Source: Campylorhamphus procurvoides (lineage: Eukaryota; Chordata; Aves; Passeriformes; Dendrocolaptidae). Taken from it: a stretch of DNA of 64,000 bases. The notes below the pieces were generated by a model. It was not told where the DNA came from. It was given only the letters and a program-made list of their open reading frames with translations, and ran no database searches. Shown piece after piece: positions 26,480 through 37,424 of the stretch (position 1 is the first letter of the stretch; the number at the start of each line of letters is the position of its first letter). Location: the NCBI GenBank assembly GCA_013396655.1, contig WBMV01004765.1, positions 125,495 through 189,494 on the forward strand, written 5' to 3'. Position numbers and translations under genes: made by a program.

Positions 26480-26760
26480 TTGTGAATGTGTTTCACTACA
26501 GCTTAATTTGTTTTTGAAAAACAAGGCTTTTTAGAGCTTAATAAAAATACCAATAAAAATATACCCCAGCTTAGGCTTGTCTTTGGGCCTTTTTTCAGTC
26601 TGTGAAATGCAAATTACTTCCAAATCCTGAAATAACTGATTTTAAATAATTTCCCCTATTTTTAAGTAGTTTTATAATTGTGCTTGCATTTAATTATGGT
26701 CTAAGAGGAACAAGCACTCTAATTATACTATTTTTCTTAAAAACATTGCTGAACCCACTC
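26480..26760. promoter_or_regulatory. Candidate conserved noncoding element
   Basis: AT-rich but non-repetitive, with the octamer-type word ATGCAAATTACTT near 26608, TTTAATTATGG near 26690 and an imperfect inverted repeat. In that repeat TATAATT+GTGCTTG (26673-26686) pairs with CAAGCAC (26711-26717) and, after a 3-nt bulge, AATTATA (26721-26727). Density of POU/homeodomain-like words without any repeat signature is typical of developmental enhancers in gene deserts. This is inference from texture only. Confidence 0.35.
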
Positions 26761-29002
26761 TTTTTCTATAAAGGCCAAGTGCTTTGATCTTTTTTTTTCT
26801 TTTTTTTTATGTATCACACTACGGTGCCTGACATAGCCATCAAGGGTGGGCGTGTGGCATCACATTCTATCTGCTTTGTGCTTGATGAAAGACAAAAAAT
26901 AGTATAAAGGAAACCCTAAAACTTGGAAATTGTGATGCATTTATTCTTCCTTTTCAGGTTTTATCAATATGCCTGTTTTATGAACACTGTGAGTGTTGGT
27001 AAAATGGTTTCTTGCAACAGAGGTAGAAGTGAGACTGAAGGAGTAGAAAGTGAGGTTTTTTCACCCTGTGTTGCCTAAATTTTTGACATCGTAAGGCAGA
27101 CCTCAGGTAATTTCACAAAACAAGATGTTACTGTATCACAGGCAGGTAGCCCAAGGTAGCTGTAGGCTGGCTACCTCAGGGAAGCATAGCTGTGAATCTT
27201 ACGGATCTCATGTACCAAAACCACGCTCTGGGGCCAAGTTAGGTGTCTGGGTTATTATTACTTGAACTGACCAAATAAACCTGATCATGTTTGCATGTGT
27301 GCAGCAACTGACCCACCATATGGCGGTGTCATCAGAGCCTTAAACAGGTGTCTGGGCTTGAGTAAATTTAATTTGGGTCCAATCCAAAAGATATTTTGGA
27401 AGCATAAGCATGTGTTAAACAGCTTAATCCCTTTACACACATCCACACACATGAAGAACACTGATTTCTTTGCTGTGGCTTTTACATTATGATCATAGAA
27501 CATTATACGCTGGTTTCAAATACAGTGTCTGCCTGCACTTTCTCAAATAAATGCAAGAAACATAGTTTAGTTGTTGGTTTGTTTCTCTTGTTTCATCTTT
27601 CTTCTTTTTTTCTTTTTCTTTTTTTTTTTTTCTCTGCCATCTGGGTTTCCACAATTAGAGATAGGATTCATCTCAACTAACCTTCGCTGTCTGAAAGGTG
27701 AATGGCCTAAAATAATCACCTAGGGTCTCTCTGCAGTCAGCAGAGAAAAACAGACAACTCCAAGTAGTGATTTGTCCCAGCTTAAGCCAGATGTCTGACA
27801 CAGGCAGGACAAATCAGTCTCTGAGGTGTCCATTTCTCTCCACTGAATATAAACAGTGTCCAGTTATCTGCCTTAGACCAAGTATGTAATTTTTAGGTAA
27901 CTAAAACTAGGTGAAATAGATACTGCCCTTAGCACGTTATGATGTTGTTGCATGTTATTAGAATAAAAAACCTGCTTGAAAAAGGCTTCTTATATAGGGA
28001 TTGTTCTAAAAAGGAAAATTAACATTTAGTAGCAGAGAAAAAGGAACAGTGAATACAGAGATTTAAAATTAAATTGCAAGATTAATTGTCAATGACTGTA
28101 AGACTGCCTGTTTGACTCAACAATACAATTACACAGCTGTAGTTAAATACTTTACACCTGGAAATATATATGCTTCTTGTCACAAAAAAAATTCCATTTT
28201 CCATCTCTGTGCACTTGGTCAATTAGATATATAATGATAGCAACATACAGTATAAATTTTTCACGCAGATTCTCATTAAAGAAACATCTTAACAATATAT
28301 TTTTTAAAAAATGCATACATACTTTGTAAAAGTAATATTTTTAAAAGACAGTTTGAAGTTAGGTCACATAAAAAATAATGTAATTATAGTCTTTCATACA
28401 GAAAGGGACATGGTCAAATAAGAATTAATATGAAAAATTATTCCTTTTAAAAATTACTCTGTATTTCTGAGGAACAGCCTTTAAAGTACTGTAATAATAA
28501 ATTACTGTTCAGAGCAGTGGCTGTTTAAAAAAGGTCTTCTAAATATGCAATACTTGAATGCAGAAGACATCATTAAAATTGCACATGTATTATGCTAAGA
28601 GAATACTACTAAGCTGTAAACTTAAGTACCCAAAAATCAGTACTCTTTGTTTTGTAAAAAATTTGCAAAAAGCTTAACATAGACTAAACTATTTCCTAAT
28701 AGCAAATGCTCAGTACTGAATCAATGGCAGAGCTTCTGCCCATTATATCAGTATATAAACTGATCAATCAGGTAATATATCCCACAGCTAAACAACAGTC
28801 AAAATATTCATCACACCTTCCCTTAATACTAGAAAGTTTTGCTTATAGTAAGAAGGATTTAGGATGAAGAGGAGGCTGAAGAAAAGTTAATGAGTTTATA
28901 TTCCTCTCAAAGAGTTTTCATTGAAACATTAACTCTGACTTTTTCCTTCCAAAGTGTCTTTCATGGGGTTCTTTTGTATTGGTCAAAAAAAAAAAAAAGA
29001 CC
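26761..29002. other. Unassigned noncoding DNA
   Basis: No gene or repeat family recognised. Pyrimidine-rich runs occur at about 26788-26810 and 27590-27636. The frames at 27295-27492 and 27489-27680 have no recognisable content, and the second is partly the pyrimidine tract. Confidence 0.5.
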
Positions 29003-29104
29003 ATTATATATATACGCACATATACATCTATATATATATGTATGAATGTATATATGTATACATATAGATATATACATACATACATACATGCATATATATA
29101 TATG
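29003..29104. repeat. (TA)n/(ATAC)n simple repeat cluster
   Basis: About 100 bp of TATATA runs mixed with ATAC/CATA tetranucleotides, preceded by an A-run. It is strongly self-complementary and likely polymorphic. The minus-strand frame across it gives a Tyr/Ile-rich artefact. Confidence 0.9.
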
Positions 29105-29879
29105 CCAAATTGTGTTTCTGCCCATTGACTGCAAGGAAGGCCTGAACTGGCCACCTCAAAATATACATCTGTATTTTGTGAGATGAATTGCACTCTCTCT
29201 CCTGGCACTAATGATATTCTGATGGTTCATTAATGGTAGCAAAGGACTAAGTCACTGCAGTGAACTGAGGGTTATAAAAGTCTGCAGATGCTTCCAGTGC
29301 TGAGAGCCAATCAGAGGAGGATTTACAAACTCCAATACACGGACATCTATGCTCGTCCATTCGCAACTAACTACCTCAAATAAGACACCAGATGCCTTGA
29401 ACAGCCATCAGAAGCAGCCTCCTTTCTGTGAGGTATAAAAATGAAATGAACAGCTGGGGTAAGTTTCTGTTTAATGAAACATTTTACATTTTTTAAGTAT
29501 CCTTCCCCAATTGTACATATAAATTTCCCTCCTATCTCATCTAGAAAAAGGGAAAACTATTTCCAATCCTACATATCCCTGGTGTGACACTTCAGAAATT
29601 AAATAATGATACTCTCCAATAAGTAAGTGCATGGATAAACAAACTTCCAAATCTTATTAAAACAAGTGGCTGCACCATTAAGTAAAGGCCAAATGTTCCT
29701 TAAGAAATAATTTCACGTAAAACTGTGTCATATCATATGTATTTTACTTTTTCATTCATTATCCAACATTACAGAGAAGCTCTTCTTTTTCCTGATGCCT
29801 TGATTTTCAGGGCATGATAAAGTGGTGAAATGTGTGTATCTATGTTTTGTGGGGGTTTTAAGTCAATTTAAGAGGTCCG
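29105..29879. other. Unassigned noncoding DNA
   Basis: No recognised gene or repeat family. Sequence near 29270-29340 includes 'agccaatcagagg', a CCAAT-box word, without other promoter signs. Confidence 0.5.
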
Positions 29880-30040
29880 AGTACTTGTGTCTGAATCAGT
29901 CCAAGGTCTGTCTCCATAGAGCACACAGGCGTGTGCTTCAGAGTCATTGGCTTCAATAAGAGCTGAGAACAAGTGGGCAGTTCTTATTGAAGCCGGCAGG
30001 CCTGAAGCACATACCTGTGTGTTTGGTGAATCAATGACCG
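29880..30040. mobile_element. Palindromic element, probable decayed MITE
   Basis: The core is an inverted repeat with 43-bp arms at 29922-29964 and 29979-30021 around a 14-nt loop. Of the 43 positions, 33 pair exactly. Matching blocks are CACACAGG, TGTGCTTCAG, GGCTTCAATAAGA and CT, and most of the differences sit in one 7-bp internal patch. The right flank 'gtttggtgaatcaatgacc' resembles the outer end of an old palindromic repeat common in turtles and birds, whose arms carry words like AAGCACATGCTTAAG, CATTGACTTCAATGGG and TTTGCTGAATC. I cannot give its library name. The alternatives are a miRNA-like hairpin or chance secondary structure. The 131-codon minus frame at 29868-30263 overlaps it and looks fortuitous. 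Confidence 0.6.
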
Positions 30041-32059
30041 TGGGCACCCAGCCCTTCCCCAGAAGTGCTGGCTGTCTCACCTCCTTCCAGGCTCCAGTGG
30101 GAGCAGAATGGTAATTTACCATAGGAAACATGAAGAAGATGAAAGGATGTTTTACTTCTAAGAACCCTGTTAAGCTCCTATGAATTTCACCTCTATCAGT
30201 TCCTGAACCTGTGGTTGCTTCAGACATCTGCCAGTTTGTGGCAACTGCATTTGGACCATGCATGCATTTCCCTTATGGCCCCATGACCTGTAAAATATGA
30301 CATGTGATAGAACCATCATGAATACAAAGCCCCAGGAGAGATTCTGCATGCTTGTGTGTGTCTGGGCATTTATTTCCTGTGTACGTGTGTGAGCACATTT
30401 TTATGCATGTCTATGTTTTACTGTTCTCTAGCACCTTCCTTCTTGGGCTGTTTAAATCAGTATGTGATTTTCAAGAGCACTGGATTTATTGGAAAGAATT
30501 GCTAAAGAAGAAAGCTGGAAAAATAATGCTCAGAACACTAACAGCAGAAATTACCTCGTCTCGCTTAAGGATATAATGGCCACAGGGAGAATTATTTTAT
30601 AATTATTTCAGACTAATGTTAATGTTTAAAAGTTAGTATTTTAATGGAAATGTTTGATCCTGATGAAGCACAGAAATTGGCTCTGTCTTTTAAGTTGCCT
30701 TGCTCACATACCTCACATACAGACAGTAGACAGGCAGCATAATCCTCTCTGGGCCTTCAGGTACAAAACAAATCATTATAGTTTTCCCATGTATGCCAAG
30801 GTTAAATAAACACCTGTAATGCTCAGTAACTTCAGCTCTTCATACACTGTATTAATGGCAGCTTTCCTTAAGGATTTGACTAAGCATATGTCTAGCCAGC
30901 AAAAGGGAGACATGATTTCAGAACAGATTGCCTTTAGCCTACTTGATACAGGTAAAGATAGCAGCAATGGCATATTGACACAGGCTAGGAAAACTCATAA
31001 GCACTCACCAAAGGCCCTGGGTAAATATTCAGGCTCCCAGTCCTCACAAATGGACAGGATGCCGATCAGCAAGGACTGACAGCTTGCAATTGTCACAGAT
31101 TAGGGAAGCCCTGTGCTTCAGAACTACAAAAGTTCATGGCCAAGCAAGGACAATGTGGTTCCACAGCTTTGGTACTGGATTGTCTTTGTTCCTCAATTTA
31201 ACCATGTAATCACTTTATTTCTCTTTTTACTTTCATATCGTCTGGTGGACTGCAGACTCTTCAGAGTAGTGGCTGCCTCATTTGGTACAGACACATATTC
31301 CTTTTGTAGGCAAAGGGCAGATCTAACTTAGAAATTAATGGCAAAGGGGTATATATTGATTGACAATACAGTCTGTAAGCCTTTTTTCACTGGACAAGGC
31401 CTGATACCATCTTATCTATTTGTATCATTTTCTCTTCATTGCAATATCCAAGGACCCTCTAATCATCCAGATACACCATTCTACAGCAGTTTGTCTGATT
31501 AGAGAGGCCAAAGTACTTGCCAAGGCAAAGGCATGCTTGGAATGTCTCTTCTCCCACAATTCCACAGAAAACTTTATGTTCTTTTCCAGAAATCACCACT
31601 TCAGAGTCACACCCTTTTTTATTGTATTCAAATCCTTTCCCTTTTTAACTTTTTAGCCCCTTGTAGCCATTTTTAACACCTAAGCCAAACTGCCCTGCAA
31701 GCTTACCTGTTTTTAACAGAAGATTATTTGGGAAAAGGTACAAAAGAAGATAAATACTGCACAAATAAAAACTAAACTGCAATTTCCTCTTTTGTATCAC
31801 AGTAGGGTCCTGATGGGGGTAGGTAGCAGTACCAGTGTTCATCAGAGTGCATAGGTACTAACACTCTATAAAGAAATAGTCACAATAGAATTTTTTTACC
31901 AGGTATTTAAAAGAACAGATAAAACACGAGCAACTACATTAAAGTAATAATCATTTATATGCCTTGAAGGTCTGGTCCCCCGAAGACTGTCCTTTTTATT
32001 ATCCAAGGATGTCTTTCGGTTTCCCTCTCAGTTTTCTGGCCAGCAAAGATTAGCCTGCA
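30041..32059. other. Unassigned single-copy DNA
   Basis: No gene, RNA or repeat family recognised. Open frames at 30352, 30776, 30819, 31113, 31420 and 31645 are all under 90 codons and without motifs. Confidence 0.5.
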
Positions 32060-32960
32060 CAGTTTATCTCCTTTTTATTTACCTTGGTTCTGGTAGTGTT
32101 GCCTAATTTAATGACTGAGTTGTTAAATTTTCCTGATTGGGCTGTATCTTCCCATGATTTAGTGACGCCCTTCTTGAGTGCAGTTGTTGCACACTTTGCT
32201 GATTGAGATGCATAATTTAATTTAATAAATGGAGAGAGTTTACTATCATTTTTGCATATTTTATTATTAGGGAAGATTCATAGTTTTGAACGCTGGTTTA
32301 TTCATTCCCCTTATTTATTTATTTTTGGCAAAGCCAGCTGCACAGACAACGCTTGTTCAGCTGCAAAACTCCGCTGACCAAGCTCTACAATTCAGGAATT
32401 GAACTTTTGAATCTTTTCCTTATTAAGGTGCATATTCTAGCAGTAGAAATTCCAGATGCTATTTGCTTCAGCAGCCAGGGCTTATGCACTAAACTGTCGA
32501 CAAATCTGTTGGGGATATCATTTGTTTTAAGACGACTAAAGTGCATTTTCTATAGTTTCAGCTATGGTTTTAGATTCTTTGATAAAGCAAATAAAGATGC
32601 AATCAGTTTCTTTGTAAATCTTCCTATTTTGCATATAGTAAGTGGCACAAGCTTTCCATAACCAGCAGCTTCAATCTTTGGAGAATCATTTATCCTACTA
32701 TTTGAAAGAAAACCTAAGCATTTTGCTATCTTAGATTCTGAAGACACAGCAGGTTGGAAATACTGTAATTCCTGTTCAGTTTATTTTGCATAATATATTG
32801 GGGGAAAAACAAGCTTGAAACTGGACTGGCAAATGCAGAATGTAATAGCTATATAAACAGTGATAATAGGCGGCTCAATCAGCAAAGAATGCAGCGTGAT
32901 TATGTATAAAATTTCATCCACTAAAGTTCACAGCGTGATCAGGAAAGGAGGCAGCCAATC
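32060..32960. promoter_or_regulatory. Strong candidate conserved noncoding element
   Basis: About 900 bp of complex sequence without simple repeats or transposon similarity. It has CpGs kept in an otherwise CpG-poor window: 'tagtgacgccc', 'gaacgctgg', 'acaacgcttg', 'ctccgctg', 'tgtcgacaa', 'agacgacta' and two copies of CAGCGTGAT at 32892-32900 and 32931-32939. It also carries homeodomain/POU-like words ('cataatttaatttaat', 'ttttgcatattttatta', 'ttttgcataatat') and a CCAAT word at about 32955. A 102-codon plus frame at 32353-32661 lies inside it; its product shows no known domain and I regard it as chance. The overall character matches long-range developmental enhancers in gene deserts. Exonic origin is not excluded, since I cannot test conservation or reading-frame constraint. 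Confidence 0.45.
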
Positions 32961-34677
32961 AACAGAGCATAGAGCTCTACTGGGAATGAATATGTTTTGA
33001 AAACTCAGCTACCCAGAATATTCAATGGGATCAGCAAAGTTCTAAAATGGGGCATTTGAAGATAATAATGGATATAGCATTAATAGTGAGTAGAATGACA
33101 ACCCTTTAGCATGACTGTTTCCAGTAGTGTGTTCAAAAGAATTTAAGTATTAAGTTCCTGGGAATGTGAGTTAATGCTGTGCACGTCACTCATGGTGAGA
33201 GCCCTTGGCAGGACTGGTATAAAAATCTGCCACTGTTACATGCCGAAGAATTCACTTCATTACATCCCTACTGTGTTTTAACTCTGTTCATATTTGCAAA
33301 GGCTGCCATCTTGATCAGCACCCTGAGAATCAAGTGAAGAACTAAAAAAGGACCTATATGAGACCTATATCTTTTTTCTCTATGAAGCAGTAACAAGTTT
33401 ATCGTCCTTGAGGAAAGGGCACTCAGAAAAATTGCTAGCAGTTATCTGTATGTTACACAAGGTGCATCAGTCCCACTGAAGGCTCAAAGCCTTGTCTGGC
33501 TCACAAAGCACATTTCTCACAGCATCAAAATTTCCATCTAGCCTCTAGTGCATGTAGTTTGCTCAGAATACATGCCCAGATGATCTGAAGATGAACTATT
33601 GTGACTACCAACATGGATGTGGCCTTGTATACCTCAATACCCTAAGAAACAGAGTCTAAGAATTTATACCATGTGAGCCACTCACTGACCACTGTAGTCA
33701 TGGCTTTGAAGAGAGATTGAAAGTCTCAGTCTTTTCTGGGTTTCTAAGATCCCAAATGTTTCATCCTTCTCTTTTAATGTAAAAAGTAGGTATTATAAAT
33801 AAGTTTGTGAGTACCCCAGGACACTTCTAGTCAGTGCCATCAGGTCTTAATCTGGAAGAACAGCTTCATTCAGTCTAAATGTGTGACTTCATGCATGATA
33901 TATATGGCTATACCCAGCGTCTTGTCTGTGACACAGCAGAGAAGACGAAATTGAAGAGCTGAGGGTAGAAAGGTACTACAGTAAAAAATTCAGCTTTCAT
34001 TTATTGATGAGATAATTATTCAGACTGTAGATAAACCGTGTCCTGTGGCTGACTTCAAAGCAGGTTCCTTCCAGTGCAGACTGAGACCAACAAAACCTAT
34101 TTGCTTAGAGATAAAGCTAAAGCAGTGCTTCTGAATTGGAGCTGACTCTCCCTGTTTGCAGAGCAGCAGTGCTTAGTCCCAGAGACATTGCACAGTGTGG
34201 GATGATGTGGAAACATCTGAGGATGCATTTACATTAGCAAACAGGATGATGTGACTTCAGTAGATAAGCAGAATCATCTGCTGCTGAGGGCCCAGTATCC
34301 ACATTATATGTCTTTTAGGAATATTTTCATTCATACTAGCCATAGGTTGGTTCCACAAACACAAGCTACAGGAGCACATTAGCTATTTTATTAAAGTTCA
34401 TCACTGAGATCAGTTTTGTCAATAGAAGATCCTGTTCAAAGACTCCAAATTCACTTTATCCAAGTTGTAATAATTGAGAAAGATCCAGAAGTTCACTTCA
34501 GAAATACATTTAATCCAAATTGAGTTTTCAAAGTAGACGTGTCCTGAGCCATGTCAAGTCCGTGTGCTTTTCAGTCAGCTAGAGCATGGAGCACACTTTC
34601 TTTCTATAACACAGCATGATTTCCAAAATAAAAATGTCCTGGGCCTGTCATAATCAAAGAGCCCAGTACAAGCTACG
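32961..34677. other. Unassigned single-copy DNA
   Basis: No gene or recognised repeat between the candidate enhancer and the CR1 cluster. Confidence 0.5.
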
Positions 34678-35375
34678 CTCTGTGTGGCTGGGGACCATTT
34701 AGGGATCTGGGGGTCCTAATGGACTGCAAGCTAAATATGCATTAGCAGTATGCCACTGAAGCAACAAAGGCAAATCAATGCCTGGGCTGCATCTGTAGGT
34801 CCATTACTAAAAGAGATGCAGATGTATCAACTCATTCCACTCAGCCCATTTAAAGCTGCAGCTGGTCCAGCTTTGGTCCTTACAGCTAAAAAGTGTTGTG
34901 GACAGACTGGAGAGGGTCCACAAGAGACCCATGAAAATGGCCAAAGGGATTAGAGAGGCTGCCCTATGAGAAAAGAGTTAAAGAGTTAGGTCTTTTTACA
35001 CTGGAGAAGAAGGTACCCAGGAGCAACTTCATCAGTGTGTTCCTGAAACTAAGGAATATCTAGACACAGGACAGAGACTCACTGTTCACAAAAAATCACG
35101 TGGAGAAATTAGGGTCAACGGGAACAAGTTGCACCAGGGGTAGTTTCATCTTGATATAAGATAGAAATTTTTTATAGTGAGAGCAGCCATTCAGAACAAC
35201 TTCCACACTGACATGGTAAAGTCCACATCAATGGAGGTTTTCAACATGCGATTGGACAGGATGCTAGATAAACTTATCTAGGTTCCCTTTCACACAGAAG
35301 ATGGAATCAGACCATCTTTGGACATCCCTTCTAACCTGGGTTGTTCTAAGATTCCATGATTCTATGATTCTGTGT
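34678..35375 (+). mobile_element. CR1 LINE, longest copy in the window
   Basis: About 700 bp of CR1 3' sequence in sense orientation. It covers the C-terminal end of the reverse-transcriptase ORF ('agggatctgggggtcctaat', then 'aggcaaatcaatgcctggg'), the block 'gactggagagggtccacaag', 'gagaggctgccctatgag', the 3' untranslated part ('gaacaagttgcaccagggg', 'ggacaggatgctagataaac') and a well-preserved octamer tail 'gattccatgattctatgat' at about 35350-35373. Frameshifts and stops leave only a 67-codon frame at 34750-34953, so it is dead. The retained tail and alignable length suggest an age similar to the 4230 copy. Confidence 0.95.
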
Positions 35376-35584
35376 GTATTCATATCTTTATATTTGTGAA
35401 TATGAAATATTTACCTTCTCTTAAAAAAGAAATGCTTACATGTATGCTATTTCATAGCCCTTTTCATAACCACCTCCACATTATCACCAAACTGATACTG
35501 AAAGGAGTTTACTCACATGTGGGCAGCACCAAAGAAGCCCAACACTTGCTGTAATAATAGACTGTTATGCATCATAAGATACTG
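35376..35584. other. Spacer between CR1 copies
   Basis: No recognised feature. The plus frame at 35372-35554 starts in the CR1 tail. Confidence 0.5.
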
Positions 35585-35695
35585 AGCCTGAGGTGAGAAT
35601 TACTGGCTAAAATTCCATGACAGGCACTATGCAAGAGGTCAGAGCACATAATCATAATGTTCCCTTCCGGCCTTAAAATCTATTAATCTAAGGAT
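35585..35695 (+). mobile_element. Ancient CR1 tail (reptile-type)
   Basis: It matches the 3' end of the older CR1 group known from turtles, crocodilians and birds: 'attccatgacaggcactatg', 'aagaggtcaga', 'ataatcataatgttccctt', 'ccggccttaaaatctatta'. This differs from the avian-specific ends elsewhere in the window (TCTTTAAGGTCCCTTCCAAC type). Sense orientation. Confidence 0.85.
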
Positions 35696-36179
35696 TTCGT
35701 TCTACTGGGTATTGAGCACAATTTGCTACAACAAATACTGAATTCAATTCAACCAGGTCATACAGGAAAATAGTTGTTTTTTTTAAGATTACACTTAGAA
35801 AGATTTTGCATGTAGCATCAGATGAGCTCATGTACTAAAGAAAGGACCACAGCAATCTTTTCTCACCTTTTGCTTGGATCAGCATACTTTTTAAATCTCT
35901 GACAAATTCCAGTGACTTCAAAGGCTTGATGTTTTATAAAGAAGAGTCACTTGTTAAGCAAATAAATGTACATTGTACTTCTCAGGTGGAATTTTTTTTT
36001 TTTGTTCTTGTCATTTGTTTTTTGGTTCTCTGTATTTTATTCCTGCATGGGGGAAAGGTCTGATAAAATATAAGACTTCTTTCATGTCATCATTTTTTAC
36101 AATATGTTTGGTAATATCTAAATTAGTACCGAAAAGCAGTTTAATCTTAAATTTATCACCATACAAAATGAAAAAAATA
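35696..36179. other. Unassigned DNA between CR1 fragments
   Basis: T-runs near 35775-35782 and 35992-36003. The frames at 35973-36257 (plus) and 36011-36235 (minus) overlap here. The C-terminal part of the plus frame reads into CR1-like sequence and the rest is unassigned. Confidence 0.45.
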
Positions 36180-36600
36180 TATGCTAAATGGATTAAGACC
36201 TGGCTAACTTTCAGGTCTAAAAATGCAGTACTCAATGTCTATGATCCCAGGATTTAGGATGGAGCTGTTTCTAATGTGGCTTAGTAACTGGTGCAGCATT
36301 ATTCAATATTTTCATCAATAAGTAAATAAGAAATCACTACAGCTAAAATCTGCAGATGGCACAGAGATTGACAGGCTGTTAAGTAAGGATGGGGACAGAG
36401 AAATCACTTGTCTCTTAAAATGGCAGCCATATAAAAATAAGTTTCACTATAACATTGTTATACCTTGAAAAGAAAGGCCCAAAATGTCTTTGCTTTCTTT
36501 AGAAAGAGAATCTTACACTTTGAAAAATGGGAACTCAGTGTTAGAGAAGCTGTAATCACTGTACACTCAACAAAGGAGTCACGTTCATGCCACCAAAGAC
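36180..36600 (+). mobile_element. Degraded CR1 ORF2 segment
   Basis: Decayed similarity to the CR1 reverse-transcriptase region of reptile-type elements. The frame near 36190-36255 gives WLTFRSKNAV, resembling the family's DWLT-R----V-NG block. It is followed by 'ttcaatattttcatcaata' (NIFIND-type block), 'aaatctgcagatggcacaga' (FADDT block, eroded) and the downstream 'cttacactttgaaaaatggg'. Many stops. It may belong to the same old insertion as 37425-37840, later split by the LTR, but intervening sequence is not clearly CR1. Confidence 0.6.
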
Positions 36601-36827
36601 CTTAACTTCTAGGATTTTGCAAGCTAAGTAATAATCAATTTATTTCCATTATTTCTTTACAATCCTCATAGATTTCAATGTTGATTTAAAAAAAAAAAAA
36701 AACACAAGCAATATGCCTACATAAACTTTCATTCTGTGTCCAAACTGAGAAATGAGGATTAGTGATTTGGAAAAGATGATGTTTTCTGTAAATGTTACTG
36801 GTGAGATTAGAGACATCACAGTCCTGA
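36601..36827. other. Unassigned DNA left of the solo LTR
   Basis: Contains an A-run at about 36687-36701. No confident CR1 similarity. Confidence 0.45.
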
Positions 36828-36832
36828 GAAAT
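36828..36832. repeat. Target-site duplication GAAAT (left copy)
   Basis: GAAAT directly abuts the LTR end TGTCATTG at 36833 and is repeated exactly at 37354-37358. A 5-bp duplication is typical for ERVL-class integration. Confidence 0.85.
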
Positions 36833-37353
36833 TGTCATTGTTTAACCTCAGCTGACAACCAACCATTTGCTCACTCCCCCACCAGCAGCATGGGAGAGAG
36901 ATTCAGGAGAGAAAAAGTGAGAAAACTCAGGGGTTAGCATAAAGACTGTGTAATAGGTTAAGGAAAAGCCACATGTGCAAGTGAAGTGAAACAAGAAATT
37001 CATCCACCAGTTCCCAAGGGCAGGCAGGTGCTCAATCATCCCCAGGAAAACAGGGTTCCATCATGCATAACAGCAACTTGGGAAGACAAATTCCATTACT
37101 TTGAATGTCCCCCATTTCTTCTTTCTTCCCCCAGGTTTTTATTCTGAACATGATGCCATGGGGTCTAAAACATACCTGTGGTCAGCTGGGGTAAGCAGTC
37201 CCAGCTGGTGGGGCCCTGATGCTATGTAAGTGCTTCTCAGCTATAACACAAACATCTCTATATAATCAACAGTCTTCTCTGAACAAATCCAAAACTCAGC
37301 CCCATACCAGCTACTATAAGGAAAATTAAATTTACCCCAGCAAAACCAGCACA
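36833..37353 (-). mobile_element. Solo ERVL LTR, complete, with TSD
   Basis: A 521-bp solitary LTR on the minus strand. Read from 37353 it starts TGTGCTGGTTTTGCTGGGGT and runs through 'taccagctactataagg' (as seen on the plus strand) and a degenerate TATA-like AATAAAAA on the minus strand at about 37135-37144, followed by a purine-rich patch. Further on it has the U5-like 'tatgctaacccctgagttt' and ends TTAAACAATGACA at 36833. This order of blocks is that of the common avian ERVL LTR. Both ends are TG...CA and it is flanked by GAAAT on both sides, so boundaries are exact. With no internal sequence it is the product of LTR-LTR recombination. Short open frames here (36752-36937 plus, 36848-37039 minus) are meaningless. 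Confidence 0.95.
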
Positions 37354-37358
37354 GAAAT
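37354..37358. repeat. Target-site duplication GAAAT (right copy)
   Basis: Matches the left copy at 36828-36832 exactly. Confidence 0.85.
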
Positions 37359-37424
37359 AAAGCTGCTGACATAAAGCAATGGATAAAGAAGTCTTAAAAA
37401 TTATCATAACTTTTCAAATATGTT

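Noticed and set aside
29868..30263. 131-codon minus-strand frame as a gene
   Set aside because: It overlaps the palindromic element at 29922-30021 and has no protein-family features.
32353..32661. 102-codon frame inside the candidate enhancer as an exon
   Set aside because: No recognisable domain and no convincing splice sites at its edges. Kept open only pending conservation data.
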